This document shows, piece after piece, positions 8,501 to 15,551 of a stretch of DNA of 64,000 nt; positions within the stretch are counted from its first letter, which is position 1; each line of letters begins with the position of its first letter. Below the pieces are notes generated by a model, which worked only from the letters and a program-made list of their open reading frames with translations, had not been told where the DNA came from and ran no database searches. This DNA is from JAUIJL01 sp965366625 (GTDB taxonomy: Bacteria > Acidobacteriota > Thermoanaerobaculia > Multivoradales > J023). The DNA is taken from NCBI GenBank assembly GCA_965366625.1, contig CBDUGP010000027.1, positions 21,678-85,677 on the forward strand, given 5' to 3'. The position numbers were made by a program, and so were the translations under genes.

Positions 8501-8995
8501 TCAAGAACCCCTGAGCCGCTGCTCCATCTCTTCCATTCGCCGCCGCAGCTCGTTCATTTCGTCCAACAAATTGTCGGAACCGCCCGGGTTGGACTCTCCG
8601 ACGCCGTGGCCGGCTCCGGCTGGCCCCGGGTTGCTGCGCCTGGGCGCGGTGGGTACCTCGGGGGCCGGGGCGGACGACTTCCAATCGGTTTTCATCCGTC
8701 CATAGGCTTCGAGGGCTTGGCCCAAATACCAATTTAAGAAGTCCTGCTTTTCGGGGTCTGCGGCCAAAATAAGGTGGCGCAAGAATTCCACCGGCGGCCC
8801 TGCCTCGCCTTGGCGCGCTTGTTCGAGCACCACTTGGGTCAAGACCCTACGGGTTAGATCCTCGCCGGACTTGGCGTCGATGACCCGGAAGTCTTCGGCT
8901 CTTCGAACCCGGCCGGCGACGTCCTCTAGGGTGACGTAGGAACTCAGCTGGGTGTCGTAGAGGCGTCGATTGGGATAGCGCTTGATCGTGACCAT
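8501..8995 (-). CDS. PhaR-like polyhydroxyalkanoate regulator
   Basis: Small DNA-binding regulator with the N-terminal domain of the PHB accumulation regulator family, shown by IKRYPNRRLYDTQ followed by SSYVTLEDVA at residues 4-26 and the conserved VIDAKSGEDLTRRVLTQ. In polymer-making bacteria PhaR represses the granule protein phaP and phaR itself. A proline/glycine-rich linker (about 115-140) leads to a short coiled coil at the C-terminus. The start is the ATG at 8995, preceded by AGGAAAG; the frame extends to 9202 but that part is proline-rich and includes a 12-bp repeat. No phaC, phaB or phaP gene is nearby. This domain is also common in bacteria that make no polymer, so the target genes are uncertain. 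Confidence 0.8.
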   Translation of the reverse strand: MVTIKRYPNRRLYDTQLSSYVTLEDVAGRVRRAEDFRVIDAKSGEDLTRRVLTQVVLEQARQGEAGPPVEFLRHLILAADPEKQDFLNWYLGQALEAYGRMKTDWKSSAPAPEVPTAPRRSNPGPAGAGHGVGESNPGGSDNLLDEMNELRRRMEEMEQRLRGS

Positions 8996-9120
8996 TTTCT
9001 TTCCTGGCGTAGGCGGGTCTGGGGGTGGCTCCGGAATGACGGCTCGCCCCCGGAGGGCCCCGGGGCGGCCGGCACCGGACGCTACCACGGTCGGCTTCGC
9101 TCGGCGTTGTTCGGCTTCGT

Positions 9121-9154
9121 TTGACGGTGATGTTGACGGTGATGTTGACGGTGG
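9121..9154. repeat. 12-bp tandem repeat
   Basis: TTGACGGTGATG at 9121-9132 and 9133-9144, then a partial third copy to 9154. It lies upstream of the PhaR-like gene start. Confidence 0.8.
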
Positions 9155-9195
9155 TCCCGTGCCCAGCCGACGTGACCCGGTGATCTGGTTTGTGA

Positions 9196-9224
9196 TTGAC
9201 ACACCGAGATGCCTTTGTTACTTT
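9196..9224 (+). promoter_or_regulatory. Promoter of a short transcript
   Basis: Perfect -35 TTGACA (9196-9201), 17-bp spacer and -10 TACTTT (9219-9224), matching TAnnnT. Transcription should begin near 9231, two or three bases before an ATG at 9234, and a strong terminator ends at 9372, predicting an RNA of about 140 nt. Confidence 0.5.
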
Positions 9225-9233
9225 CCCGTCGTC

Positions 9234-9308
9234 ATGGGGACGATGAATTTTAGCGCACCGCGTTTCGACGCGAAGAAGGCCAAGAAGCCGGGCATCATGC
9301 CTGGATAG
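9234..9308 (+). CDS. Possible 24-residue peptide (or small RNA)
   Basis: A 25-codon frame starts at the first ATG after the promoter and ends with TAG at 9306-9308. The peptide is lysine-rich in its centre (FDAKKAKKPG). There is no Shine-Dalgarno; a second in-frame ATG is at 9243. The unit may equally be a non-coding RNA spanning 9231-9372. No family is recognised. Confidence 0.3.
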   Translation: MGTMNFSAPRFDAKKAKKPGIMPG

Positions 9309-9336
9309 CTCTGCTTGGTCGAATCGCATCCCCACT

Positions 9337-9372
9337 AAGCCGGCTTCCAGGTTGAACCTGAGGCCGGCTTTT
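9337..9372 (+). terminator. Rho-independent terminator
   Basis: AAGCCGGC (9337-9344) pairs with GCCGGCTT (9363-9370), with a further inner stem CAGG/CCTG and a run of four T. No larger plus-strand gene precedes it, so it must end the short transcript starting near 9231. Confidence 0.75.
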
Positions 9373-9438
9373 CGCATTTAGGACGTTTTCGCCACAACTC
9401 AAACCCCAGTCAGCCCTGCCGAATCCCTAAGGATTTAG

Positions 9439-9606
9439 ATGAACCCTCTCGGCCTACTTCCTACCTCCAGCCTTGCCACAGACCTCTTCGGATCGAAGCC
9501 GATGGGTTTGGCGCAGCCTGTGGTTGAGCTGCGAAAGCAGGGCAAGAAGAAGGTGGAGAAGAAGACCGAGCAAAAGCTCGATCCGGGGAGAGGACTATTC
9601 GTTTAG
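9439..9606 (+). CDS. Small protein of 55 residues, unknown function
   Basis: Small gene supported by its signals: AAGGA at 9429-9433 is five bases before the ATG at 9439, the frame runs 55 codons to TAG at 9604-9606, and a very strong terminator begins 25 bp later. The product has a hydrophobic/proline N-terminal half and a strongly basic middle (RKQGKKKVEKKTEQK), ending in GRGLFV. It is not recognised. It lies directly before lysW, but the terminator makes it a separate transcript. Being basic and soluble it could bind nucleic acid; that is only a guess. Confidence 0.6.
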   Translation: MNPLGLLPTSSLATDLFGSKPMGLAQPVVELRKQGKKKVEKKTEQKLDPGRGLFV

Positions 9607-9630
9607 CAACGCGCAAATGCGAGACGAAAA

Positions 9631-9666
9631 AATGCCGGCCCCGACTTGGGAGCCGGCATTTTTTTT
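9631..9666 (+). terminator. Rho-independent terminator
   Basis: Perfect 9-bp stem AATGCCGGC (9631-9639) / GCCGGCATT (9652-9660) followed by six more T (9661-9666). It separates the 55-residue gene from the lys operon. Confidence 0.9.
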
Positions 9667-9739
9667 GGCCATAAACCACAGATCAGAAATCAGGACCGAT
9701 CGCGCGTCGATCGATCCCGGCAAAAACTAGGAGAAAACC

Positions 9740-9946
9740 ATGACCGCTATTGCCCCTGCCTTGACCGTCGCCCCGACCGCCGCCGTCGAATGTCCCGAGT
9801 GCTGCGCCGAGGTGGCGCTGACCCAAACCCCGGTGTTGCACGAGATTTTGCCCTGCTCCGAGTGCGGAGCGGAGCTGGAGGTGATCGGAATCGATCCGCC
9901 GGCCGTCGATCTTGCCCCAGAGGTCGAAGAGGATTGGGGCGAGTAA
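9740..9946 (+). CDS. lysW: LysW amino-group carrier protein
   Basis: Carrier protein that protects the amino group of alpha-aminoadipate (or glutamate) during lysine (or ornithine) synthesis; intermediates are attached to its C-terminal glutamate. The 68-residue product has two zinc-binding Cys pairs, CPEC (Cys18, Cys21) and CSEC (Cys39, Cys42), and ends in the diagnostic EDWGE. An N-terminal alanine-rich extension of about 15 residues precedes the zinc-binding core. TAGGAG lies before the ATG at 9740. It is the first gene of the lysW-X-Y-Z-J-K run and follows a strong terminator, so a promoter should lie in 9667-9730, though I see no clear one. Confidence 0.93.
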   Translation: MTAIAPALTVAPTAAVECPECCAEVALTQTPVLHEILPCSECGAELEVIGIDPPAVDLAPEVEEDWGE

Positions 9947-10005
9947 ATCGCCCTCGTCTCAGAAGACAATCACACGCGATCTCCAGATTTAGAAGGAGTT
10001 GGACC

Positions 10006-10950
10006 ATGAGAGTCGGAATGCTCGTCGATCGTATTCGAGCCGAGGAAAAACTATTGATTCGGGAGCTGGAAACCCGCTCCGAAATGGAATTCGAGCTGAT
10101 TTATCATCAAGATTTAATCTTTGACCCCGAGGATTCGGAGCGCTGGCGTCGATTCGACGCCATTTTCGATCGCTCCGTTTCCCACAGCCGAGCCCTGGCG
10201 GCCTTGAGCTTTTTCGAAAGCCTCGGGGTGACGACGATCAATTCGGCGTCGGTGACACGTTTGTGCGGGGACAAAGTTGCGACCTCATTGGCCCTGAGCC
10301 GGGCTGGGGTTCCGCAGCCGAGATATCGGGTGGCCAGTCATCCCGAGACGGCGTTGGCGGCCATGTCGGAACTCGGTTTTCCGGTGGTGATGAAACCCGC
10401 CGTGGGTTCTTGGGGCCGTTTGTTGGCCAGGGTCGGAGATCGGGACGCGGCGGAAGCGATTCTCGAGCACAAGGCGACCCTGGGCGGTCCCCAACACGGA
10501 ATTTTTTACATTCAAGAGCATGTGGACAAACCGGGTCGTGACCTGCGGGCCTTCGTGGTCGGTGGACGGACCCTTTGTGCCATCGAGCGCAGCTCCGAGC
10601 ATTGGATCACCAATACGGCTCGGGGAGCTCGGGCGTCGGCGCACCCGGTCGACGAGCATCTGGGGGTTCTGTGTCGCGCCGCGGCCCGCGCCGTGGGCGG
10701 CGGAATGGCCGCCGTAGACGTCTTTGAATCGGAGCGAGGGCTGTTGGTCAACGAGGTCAACTCGACCATGGAGTTCCGTAACTCCATCGCCCCCACGGGA
10801 GTCGACATTGCCGCTCGCATGATCGACTTCGTGATCGCCGGCGCTCAAGGCGCCATCCTCTCGGAGCTGGCGAGCGAGCCGGTAGAGCGCCCAATTCCGG
10901 TGACCCAAGCGGTTCCAGAGCCGCTTCTCCTGGTGCCTGCGCCATGTTGA
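10006..10950 (+). CDS. lysX: LysX, LysW-alpha-aminoadipate ligase
   Basis: ATP-grasp ligase of the RimK/LysX family that joins alpha-aminoadipate to the C-terminal glutamate of LysW. The ATP-grasp region (about 90-290) holds FPVVMKPAVGSWGRLLARV, FYIQEHVDKPGRDLRAFVVG and the metal-binding EVNSTMEFRN. The TMEF form of this last motif is typical of aminoadipate-using LysX rather than ArgX, from family knowledge; a bifunctional role cannot be excluded. Start ATG 10006, GGAG upstream, 59 bp after lysW. Length 314 aa, slightly longer than usual through a C-terminal tail. Its stop overlaps the lysY start by 7 bp, so translation is probably coupled. Confidence 0.9.
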   Translation: MRVGMLVDRIRAEEKLLIRELETRSEMEFELIYHQDLIFDPEDSERWRRFDAIFDRSVSHSRALAALSFFESLGVTTINSASVTRLCGDKVATSLALSRAGVPQPRYRVASHPETALAAMSELGFPVVMKPAVGSWGRLLARVGDRDAAEAILEHKATLGGPQHGIFYIQEHVDKPGRDLRAFVVGGRTLCAIERSSEHWITNTARGARASAHPVDEHLGVLCRAAARAVGGGMAAVDVFESERGLLVNEVNSTMEFRNSIAPTGVDIAARMIDFVIAGAQGAILSELASEPVERPIPVTQAVPEPLLLVPAPC

Positions 10951-12077
10951 GCCCAGCGGAATCGGAACAGGACCGGCCGTCAGGCTCGCGGCCGTCAGAT
11001 TCGCAGGCATCGAGCCAAACCTCCGAGCACCCTGCGGCTTCGTGCGTCCCGCTGAAGGTGGCCATTGTCGGTGGCTCCGGTTATGTCGGCGGCGAGCTGT
11101 TGCGACTGGCGGCGGGGCATCCCAATCTCCGGGTCGCCCAGCTGACGTCGGAGCGCTTGGCGGGGCGTTTCGCCCACACCGCCCATCCCAATCTCAGGTC
11201 CCACCCGTTGAAGTTTCGGTCGATCCAGGACCTCGAACCCTGCGATGTGCTCTTTCTATGCTTGCCCCACGGTCAAGCCATGGGGCGTTTGGGAGAGCTG
11301 GCGGAGCTGGCGGAGACGATCATCGATTGCTCGTCGGATTTTCGTCTGCGGTCGTCTGAAGCCCATCGCCGTTGGTATGGGGTGGACGACGCGGCGGGCC
11401 CTTGGCGGCAGCGTTTCGAATATGGCCTGCCGGAGTTCGAACGGTCCCGGCTTTCGGGAGCCCGTTTCATCAGCGGCGTGGGTTGCAATGCCACCGCTGT
11501 CAATCTAGCCCTTTGGCCCCTGGCCCGAGTGGGTTGGATCGATCGGGTGGTGGTGGAGGTGAAGGTCGGCTCGAGCGAAGGCGGGGCGGAGGTCTCAGCC
11601 GCGACCCACCATCCGGAACGGTCCGGCTCGGTGCGTTCGTTCGCGCCCGTCGGCCATCGCCACCAAGCGGAGATCCAACAGCAGCTCGGCCTTCGGGACG
11701 ACCAGCTCTTCTTCTCCGCCACCGCCATCGAAGCGGTCCGGGGCGTGCTCGCCACCCACCATGTTTTTCTCAATCGAGACGTCGAAGACAAGGAGCTGTG
11801 GCGCCTCTATCGACGTGCCTATGGTGACGAGCCGTTCGTGCGGTTGGTCAACGAAAAGCGCGGTCTCTATCGCTTGCCGGAGCCCAAGATTCTGGCGGGC
11901 ACCAATTATTGCGACGTGGGTTGGCGTCTCGACGACCACGGTCGTCGCTTGGTGGTGATCTCCGCTCTCGACAACCTGGTCAAAGGCGCGGCGGGAAGTG
12001 CGATTCAGGCCCTCAACGTGGCCAGGGGTTTCCCCGAAACCGACGGTCTGGAATTCACCGGCCTTCACCCCTGCTGA
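10944..12077 (+). CDS. lysY: LysY/ArgC-type LysW-aminoadipyl phosphate reductase
   Basis: NADPH-dependent reductase acting on the LysW-bound acyl phosphate to give the semialdehyde. The nucleotide-binding glycine motif is VAIVGGSGYVGGELLRL (about 40-56). The catalytic cysteine is Cys181 in SGVGCNATAVNLAL, and GLPE and KVGSSEGGAEVS match the ArgC fold. The first 37 residues are a Ser/Pro-rich extension absent from most homologues; the ATG at 10944 overlapping the lysX stop still looks the likeliest start. Followed by a 230-bp gap that is almost entirely MITE copy 2, which separates it from lysZ. Confidence 0.9.
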   Translation: MLSPAESEQDRPSGSRPSDSQASSQTSEHPAASCVPLKVAIVGGSGYVGGELLRLAAGHPNLRVAQLTSERLAGRFAHTAHPNLRSHPLKFRSIQDLEPCDVLFLCLPHGQAMGRLGELAELAETIIDCSSDFRLRSSEAHRRWYGVDDAAGPWRQRFEYGLPEFERSRLSGARFISGVGCNATAVNLALWPLARVGWIDRVVVEVKVGSSEGGAEVSAATHHPERSGSVRSFAPVGHRHQAEIQQQLGLRDDQLFFSATAIEAVRGVLATHHVFLNRDVEDKELWRLYRRAYGDEPFVRLVNEKRGLYRLPEPKILAGTNYCDVGWRLDDHGRRLVVISALDNLVKGAAGSAIQALNVARGFPETDGLEFTGLHPC

Positions 12078-12109
12078 CTTTTATCCAGCTCAACCTCGCT
12101 AGGTAGGTA

Positions 12110-12318
12110 GGGCCTGTCCAGTTTTAGCTCGGTGGGGTCGGCCCAGCGCCCTGCGCGCGTCGCTTCGAAACTCGCGCCACCATTGATGTGCCGTCACAAG
12201 CTGCTGATGTGTAGGAACTTTGGACGATTCATAGATTTTACCGCTCAGACAGTCTCCGCTGCCGTGCTCGGGTCGCTGGGCCTCCCAAGCTCGCACAATG
12301 GAATTTCTGGATGGGATC
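12110..12318. mobile_element. MITE-like element, copy 2, inside the lys operon
   Basis: About 209 bp. The left end TA|GGGCCTGTCCAG (12108-12121) and right end CTGGATGGGATC|TA (12307-12320) are imperfect inverted repeats matching copy 1. The interior shares GCTGATGTGTA, CTCGCGCCACC and GCTCAGACA-type blocks with copy 1 in the same order. It lies between lysY and lysZ, with its right end 14 bp before the lysZ start codon; GGAG for lysZ lies just outside it. Confidence 0.75.
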
Positions 12319-12334
12319 TAGTTCACGGAGAAAG

Positions 12335-13141
12335 ATGATGTTGGTGATCAAAATCGGGGGCGGCGAAGGCAATGCTTTGGAGCCCCTGCTCGAAGAGATA
12401 GCGCAATCGTGGAACGGCCGACCGTGGGTGTTGGTGCACGGTGGATCGGAGCGTGTGGGGGAGGTTTCCAACGCCCTCGGACATCCACCGCAATTTGTCA
12501 CCTCGCCGTCGGGATACACCAGTCGGCGCACGGATCGACAAACCGCCCTGACCTTTACCATGGTTTGCGCGGGAGACGTCAACAAACGGATCGTCGAGTC
12601 CTTGCAGCGACGCGGGGTCAATGCCCTGGGGCTTTCGGGTTTGGACGGCCGGCTTTTGACGGCGCGTCGAAAGAAGGCGATCCGGGTGGTGGAAAACGGC
12701 CGGACGAGGGTGCTGCGCGACGATTACACGGGCACCATCGACGGGGTCAACGCCGACCTGTTGCGGCTCTTGATCGGGCAGGGTTTTTTGCCGGTGATCT
12801 CGCCCCCGGCCCTGTCGGAGCAAGGCGAGATGCTCAATGTCGACGGGGATCGGGCCGCCGCGGCGATTGCCAAGGCGTTGGGCGCGCAGTCGTTGGTGTT
12901 GTTGACCGGCGCGGCCGGGCTTTATCGGCAGGCCGGGGACCCTTCCACCCGGGTCGATCGGCTGGCCCGTGCGGATTTGGACGAGGCGGGACGGAGCTGG
13001 GCCCAAGGGCGGATGCGTATCAAGCTAAGGGCCGCCGAAGAAGCGCTCAGCGGCGGAGTCGGACAGGTTTGGATCGGCGCCAGCGGCCGCGACCGTCCAC
13101 TGACCGGCGTGTTGTCGGGGCAAGGCACGGTGATCTCATGA
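12335..13141 (+). CDS. lysZ: LysZ, LysW-aminoadipate kinase
   Basis: Amino-acid kinase family enzyme that phosphorylates LysW-bound alpha-aminoadipate before LysY reduces it. The N-terminal IKIGGGEGNAL (residues 5-15) is the phosphate-binding K-GG loop. The family segments VHGGSERVGEVSNAL, NALGLSGLDGRLL and LNVDGDRAAAAIAKAL (ATP/substrate contacts) are present. I place the start at ATG 12335 (or 12338) behind GGAG at 12327-12330; an in-frame ATG at 12311 lies within the repeat element and is rejected. Its stop overlaps the lysJ start in a repeated ATGA junction. Product 268 aa, normal for the family. Confidence 0.9.
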   Translation: MMLVIKIGGGEGNALEPLLEEIAQSWNGRPWVLVHGGSERVGEVSNALGHPPQFVTSPSGYTSRRTDRQTALTFTMVCAGDVNKRIVESLQRRGVNALGLSGLDGRLLTARRKKAIRVVENGRTRVLRDDYTGTIDGVNADLLRLLIGQGFLPVISPPALSEQGEMLNVDGDRAAAAIAKALGAQSLVLLTGAAGLYRQAGDPSTRVDRLARADLDEAGRSWAQGRMRIKLRAAEEALSGGVGQVWIGASGRDRPLTGVLSGQGTVIS

Positions 13142-13176
13142 ACGTTGATCTCATGAACGTTGATTTCATGAAGACG
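13132..13176. repeat. 15-bp tandem repeat duplicating the lysZ/lysJ stop-start junction
   Basis: GATCTCATGAACGTT at 13132-13146 and exactly again at 13147-13161, then a diverged third unit GATTTCATGAAGACG to 13176. Each unit carries ATGA, giving lysJ three in-frame ATG codons (13138, 13153, 13168) 15 bp apart. Confidence 0.9.
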
Positions 13177-14412
13177 GCCACCGTGTCTCCGTCGTTCGCC
13201 GTCGAGCCGGATCGGGTCCAAGCAGTGGATGCGGATGCCGAGAGCCGTCACGGCGGTGGGGGTTATCCGCCCAGGGGCATCACCTTGGCTCGCGGCCAGG
13301 GTGCTCGGGTGGAAGACTCCGCGGGACGCTCCTACGTGGATTGCGTTGCAGGTCATGGGGCGGCTTGCTTGGGTCATGGGCATCCAGGGCTGGCCCGCGC
13401 CTTGGCCGACCAAGCCTCCACCTTGATTTCGTGCCCGGCGTCGTTCGGCTCCGGGATCCGAGGCCGACTGTTGGAGCGCTTGGCCCGGGTGACCGGCATG
13501 CAGCGGTTCTTCCTCTGCAATTCAGGGGCCGAAGCGGTGGAGGCGGCGATTAAATACGCTCGATTGACCACCGGGCGGAGCCGGATCGTGGCCGCCAAAC
13601 GGGGGTTCCACGGCCGCACGATGGGTGCCCTATCGGCCACTTGGGAGCCGCGCTATCGGCGTCCGTTCGAGCCCCTGATTCCGAACGTGGATTTCATCCC
13701 ATTCGGTGATCTCGAGGCAGCGGAACAAGCCCTCGACGGCGACGTCGCCGCTTTGATCGTCGAGCCGATTCAAGGGGAAGGCGGCGTGCGGGTTCCGCAC
13801 GACGAATACCTTCCCGGCCTGAGGCGATTGTGTGATCGCTATGGGGTCCTGTGGGTGGTCGACGAGGTGCAGACCGGATTCGGTCGAGCGGGATATTGGC
13901 TCGCCCATCACCATGGGTTGGCCCAGGACGGGTTGACCCAGGACGGGCCGGATCTGGCGGCGTTGGGCAAGGGCATTGCGGGAGGTTTTCCCATGGGAGC
14001 GCTGGCCATTCGCCACGGCTTGCCGGCTTTTGCCCCCGGGTCCCACGGCTCGACCTTCGGCGGCAATCCTCTGGCCTGTGCGGCCTCATTGGCCACCCTG
14101 GAGATCCTTGAAAACGAGGGTTTGATCGACCGCTCGCGGCAGCTCGGGCGCTGGGCGTTGGACGAGCTTCGCCGGCAGCTGGGGGCGAACGATTCCGTGC
14201 GTGACATTCGGGGTCTGGGGCTGATGATCGGCGTCGAGCTTCGCGTTCGAAGCGGTCCGGTGCTGAGGCAGCTGGCGGAGGACGGTATCTTGGCATTGGC
14301 CGCCGGGCCGACAGTGATTCGCCTCTTGCCGCCCCTGGTCATCAAGGAAAGAGAGTGGCAATGGGTAATCGAGGGTTTGGTGCAGCGAATCCGTGGGTTG
14401 GGTGCGCCATGA
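13138..14412 (+). CDS. lysJ: LysJ, LysW-aminoadipate semialdehyde aminotransferase
   Basis: Class III PLP aminotransferase (ArgD/LysJ family) that aminates the LysW-bound semialdehyde with glutamate as donor, giving LysW-lysine. The PLP lysine is Lys278 in AALGKGIAGGFPMGA; the PLP phosphate site NSGAEAVEAAIKYAR, the DEVQTGFGR segment with the ring-stacking Asp, and STFGGNPLACAA are intact. The ATG at 13138 overlaps the lysZ stop; two further in-frame ATGs come from a 15-bp duplication. An internal 15-bp duplication (13918-13947) adds an extra QDGLT-like insert near residue 265. Length 424 aa. Confidence 0.9.
   Translation: MNVDLMNVDFMKTATVSPSFAVEPDRVQAVDADAESRHGGGGYPPRGITLARGQGARVEDSAGRSYVDCVAGHGAACLGHGHPGLARALADQASTLISCPASFGSGIRGRLLERLARVTGMQRFFLCNSGAEAVEAAIKYARLTTGRSRIVAAKRGFHGRTMGALSATWEPRYRRPFEPLIPNVDFIPFGDLEAAEQALDGDVAALIVEPIQGEGGVRVPHDEYLPGLRRLCDRYGVLWVVDEVQTGFGRAGYWLAHHHGLAQDGLTQDGPDLAALGKGIAGGFPMGALAIRHGLPAFAPGSHGSTFGGNPLACAASLATLEILENEGLIDRSRQLGRWALDELRRQLGANDSVRDIRGLGLMIGVELRVRSGPVLRQLAEDGILALAAGPTVIRLLPPLVIKEREWQWVIEGLVQRIRGLGAP
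13918..13947. repeat. 15-bp in-frame duplication within lysJ
   Basis: TTGGCCCAGGACGGG (13918-13932) and TTGACCCAGGACGGG (13933-13947), one mismatch. It encodes LAQDG-LTQDG, just before the active-site lysine loop. Confidence 0.85.
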
Positions 14413-15551
14413 CCGCGCCGGCTCGAATCCATCTCGGAACGACGTCGTCTCCAAACGTGGCGATTTCCCTCTTGCGCGACATGGTGTCGATTCGCAGTGA
14501 GAGCCGGAATGAGGGCGAAGTCGCTGCGTTTTTGGTAGCCCGCATGGCCGAACTCGGGCTCGACAGCTATCTCGATCCGGTCGGCAATGCGGTGGGCACG
14601 GTCGGAAGCGGTTCGAAACAGGTGGTGTTGCTCGGCCACATGGATACGGTGCCGGGAGGTCCACCCGTGGAGATTCGGGACGGGCTGCTCTACGGGCGCG
14701 GTGCGGTGGACGCCAAAGGTCCACTGGCGACGTTTGTAATGGCGGCCTCCGAACTCGCCCGTCGGCCGAATTTTGAGGCCCTGGATCTGCGTTTGACCGT
14801 GATCGGGGCTGTGGAGGAAGAAGTTTCGTCGTCAAAGGGGGCTCGCTTTGTCGCCGAACAACTGCGCCCCGATGTTTGCGTGATCGGCGAGCCCAGCAGC
14901 GCTCAGGCTGTGACCTTGGGATATAAGGGGCGCTTGTTGATGCGTGTGGAGCGTCGATGCCCGACCTCACACTCCGCCGGTCCGGAGCCCACGGCGAGTG
15001 CGCTTTTGGTGGAGGATTGGAATCGGATCGAAGCCTTTGCCGCCGACTTCAATCAAGGTGTCGAAGGCATTTTCGGCCGTTTGCAGACCGAACTCCAGAG
15101 CATTCGCAGCGAGCGATTCGCCGACGAAGAGCTGTGCCACGCCACGTTCGGATTCCGCCTGCCGCCGTCTTTGGAGCCGAAGCAACTCGAGCAATCGCTG
15201 CGACTTCTAATGCCGGGAGCCGCCGTGGAAGCTCTCGGGCATGAGCTGCCTTGGGTGGCGGACCGACGAAATCCTTGGGTTTCTTCGTTTTGTGCGGCGA
15301 TCCGTGGAGCCGCCCGATCCCGTCCTAAATTGAAATATAAAACCGGCACCAGCGACATGAACGTGGTGGCTCCGAGGTGGCGGTGCCCGATCCTTGCTTA
15401 CGGTCCGGGTGATTCGTCTTTGGATCACACCCCCCAGGAGCACGTGTGCCTGGAGGAATTTCTTCTGGCGATCGAAATCTTGACCCACGCCTTGGAGCTT
15501 TGGGGCGTCCAATTTAGAGTTCCGTCCTCAGAAACTCACCGTAAAGGTTGA
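14409..15551 (+). CDS. lysK: LysK, LysW-lysine hydrolase
   Basis: M20-family zinc peptidase that releases lysine (or ornithine) from LysW. Metal and catalytic motifs are in order: GHMDTVPGG (His/Asp), YGRGAVDAKGPLATF, VEEEVSS (catalytic Glu pair) and GEPSSAQAV, then KTGTSDMNVV and DHTPQEHVCLEEF at the C-terminus with a final metal histidine. Start ATG 14409 overlaps the lysJ stop (ATGA). Length 380 aa. It ends the operon; its last 24 bp overlap the 3' end of the convergent histidine kinase gene. Confidence 0.9.
   Translation: MTAPARIHLGTTSSPNVAISLLRDMVSIRSESRNEGEVAAFLVARMAELGLDSYLDPVGNAVGTVGSGSKQVVLLGHMDTVPGGPPVEIRDGLLYGRGAVDAKGPLATFVMAASELARRPNFEALDLRLTVIGAVEEEVSSSKGARFVAEQLRPDVCVIGEPSSAQAVTLGYKGRLLMRVERRCPTSHSAGPEPTASALLVEDWNRIEAFAADFNQGVEGIFGRLQTELQSIRSERFADEELCHATFGFRLPPSLEPKQLEQSLRLLMPGAAVEALGHELPWVADRRNPWVSSFCAAIRGAARSRPKLKYKTGTSDMNVVAPRWRCPILAYGPGDSSLDHTPQEHVCLEEFLLAIEILTHALELWGVQFRVPSSETHRKG

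Noticed and set aside
9003..9202. Upstream extension of the PhaR-like frame to 9202
   Set aside because: Proline-rich and repetitive translation; ATG 8995 begins right at the conserved domain and has AGGAAAG upstream.
12132..12338. 68-codon frame within MITE copy 2
   Set aside because: Contained in the repeat element and without a Shine-Dalgarno; treated as part of the repeat, though its conserved frame is raised as a finding.
12409..13137. Upstream extension of the lysJ frame
   Set aside because: It overlaps all of lysZ in another frame and its translation is low in complexity. lysJ begins at 13138 with an ATGA overlap.
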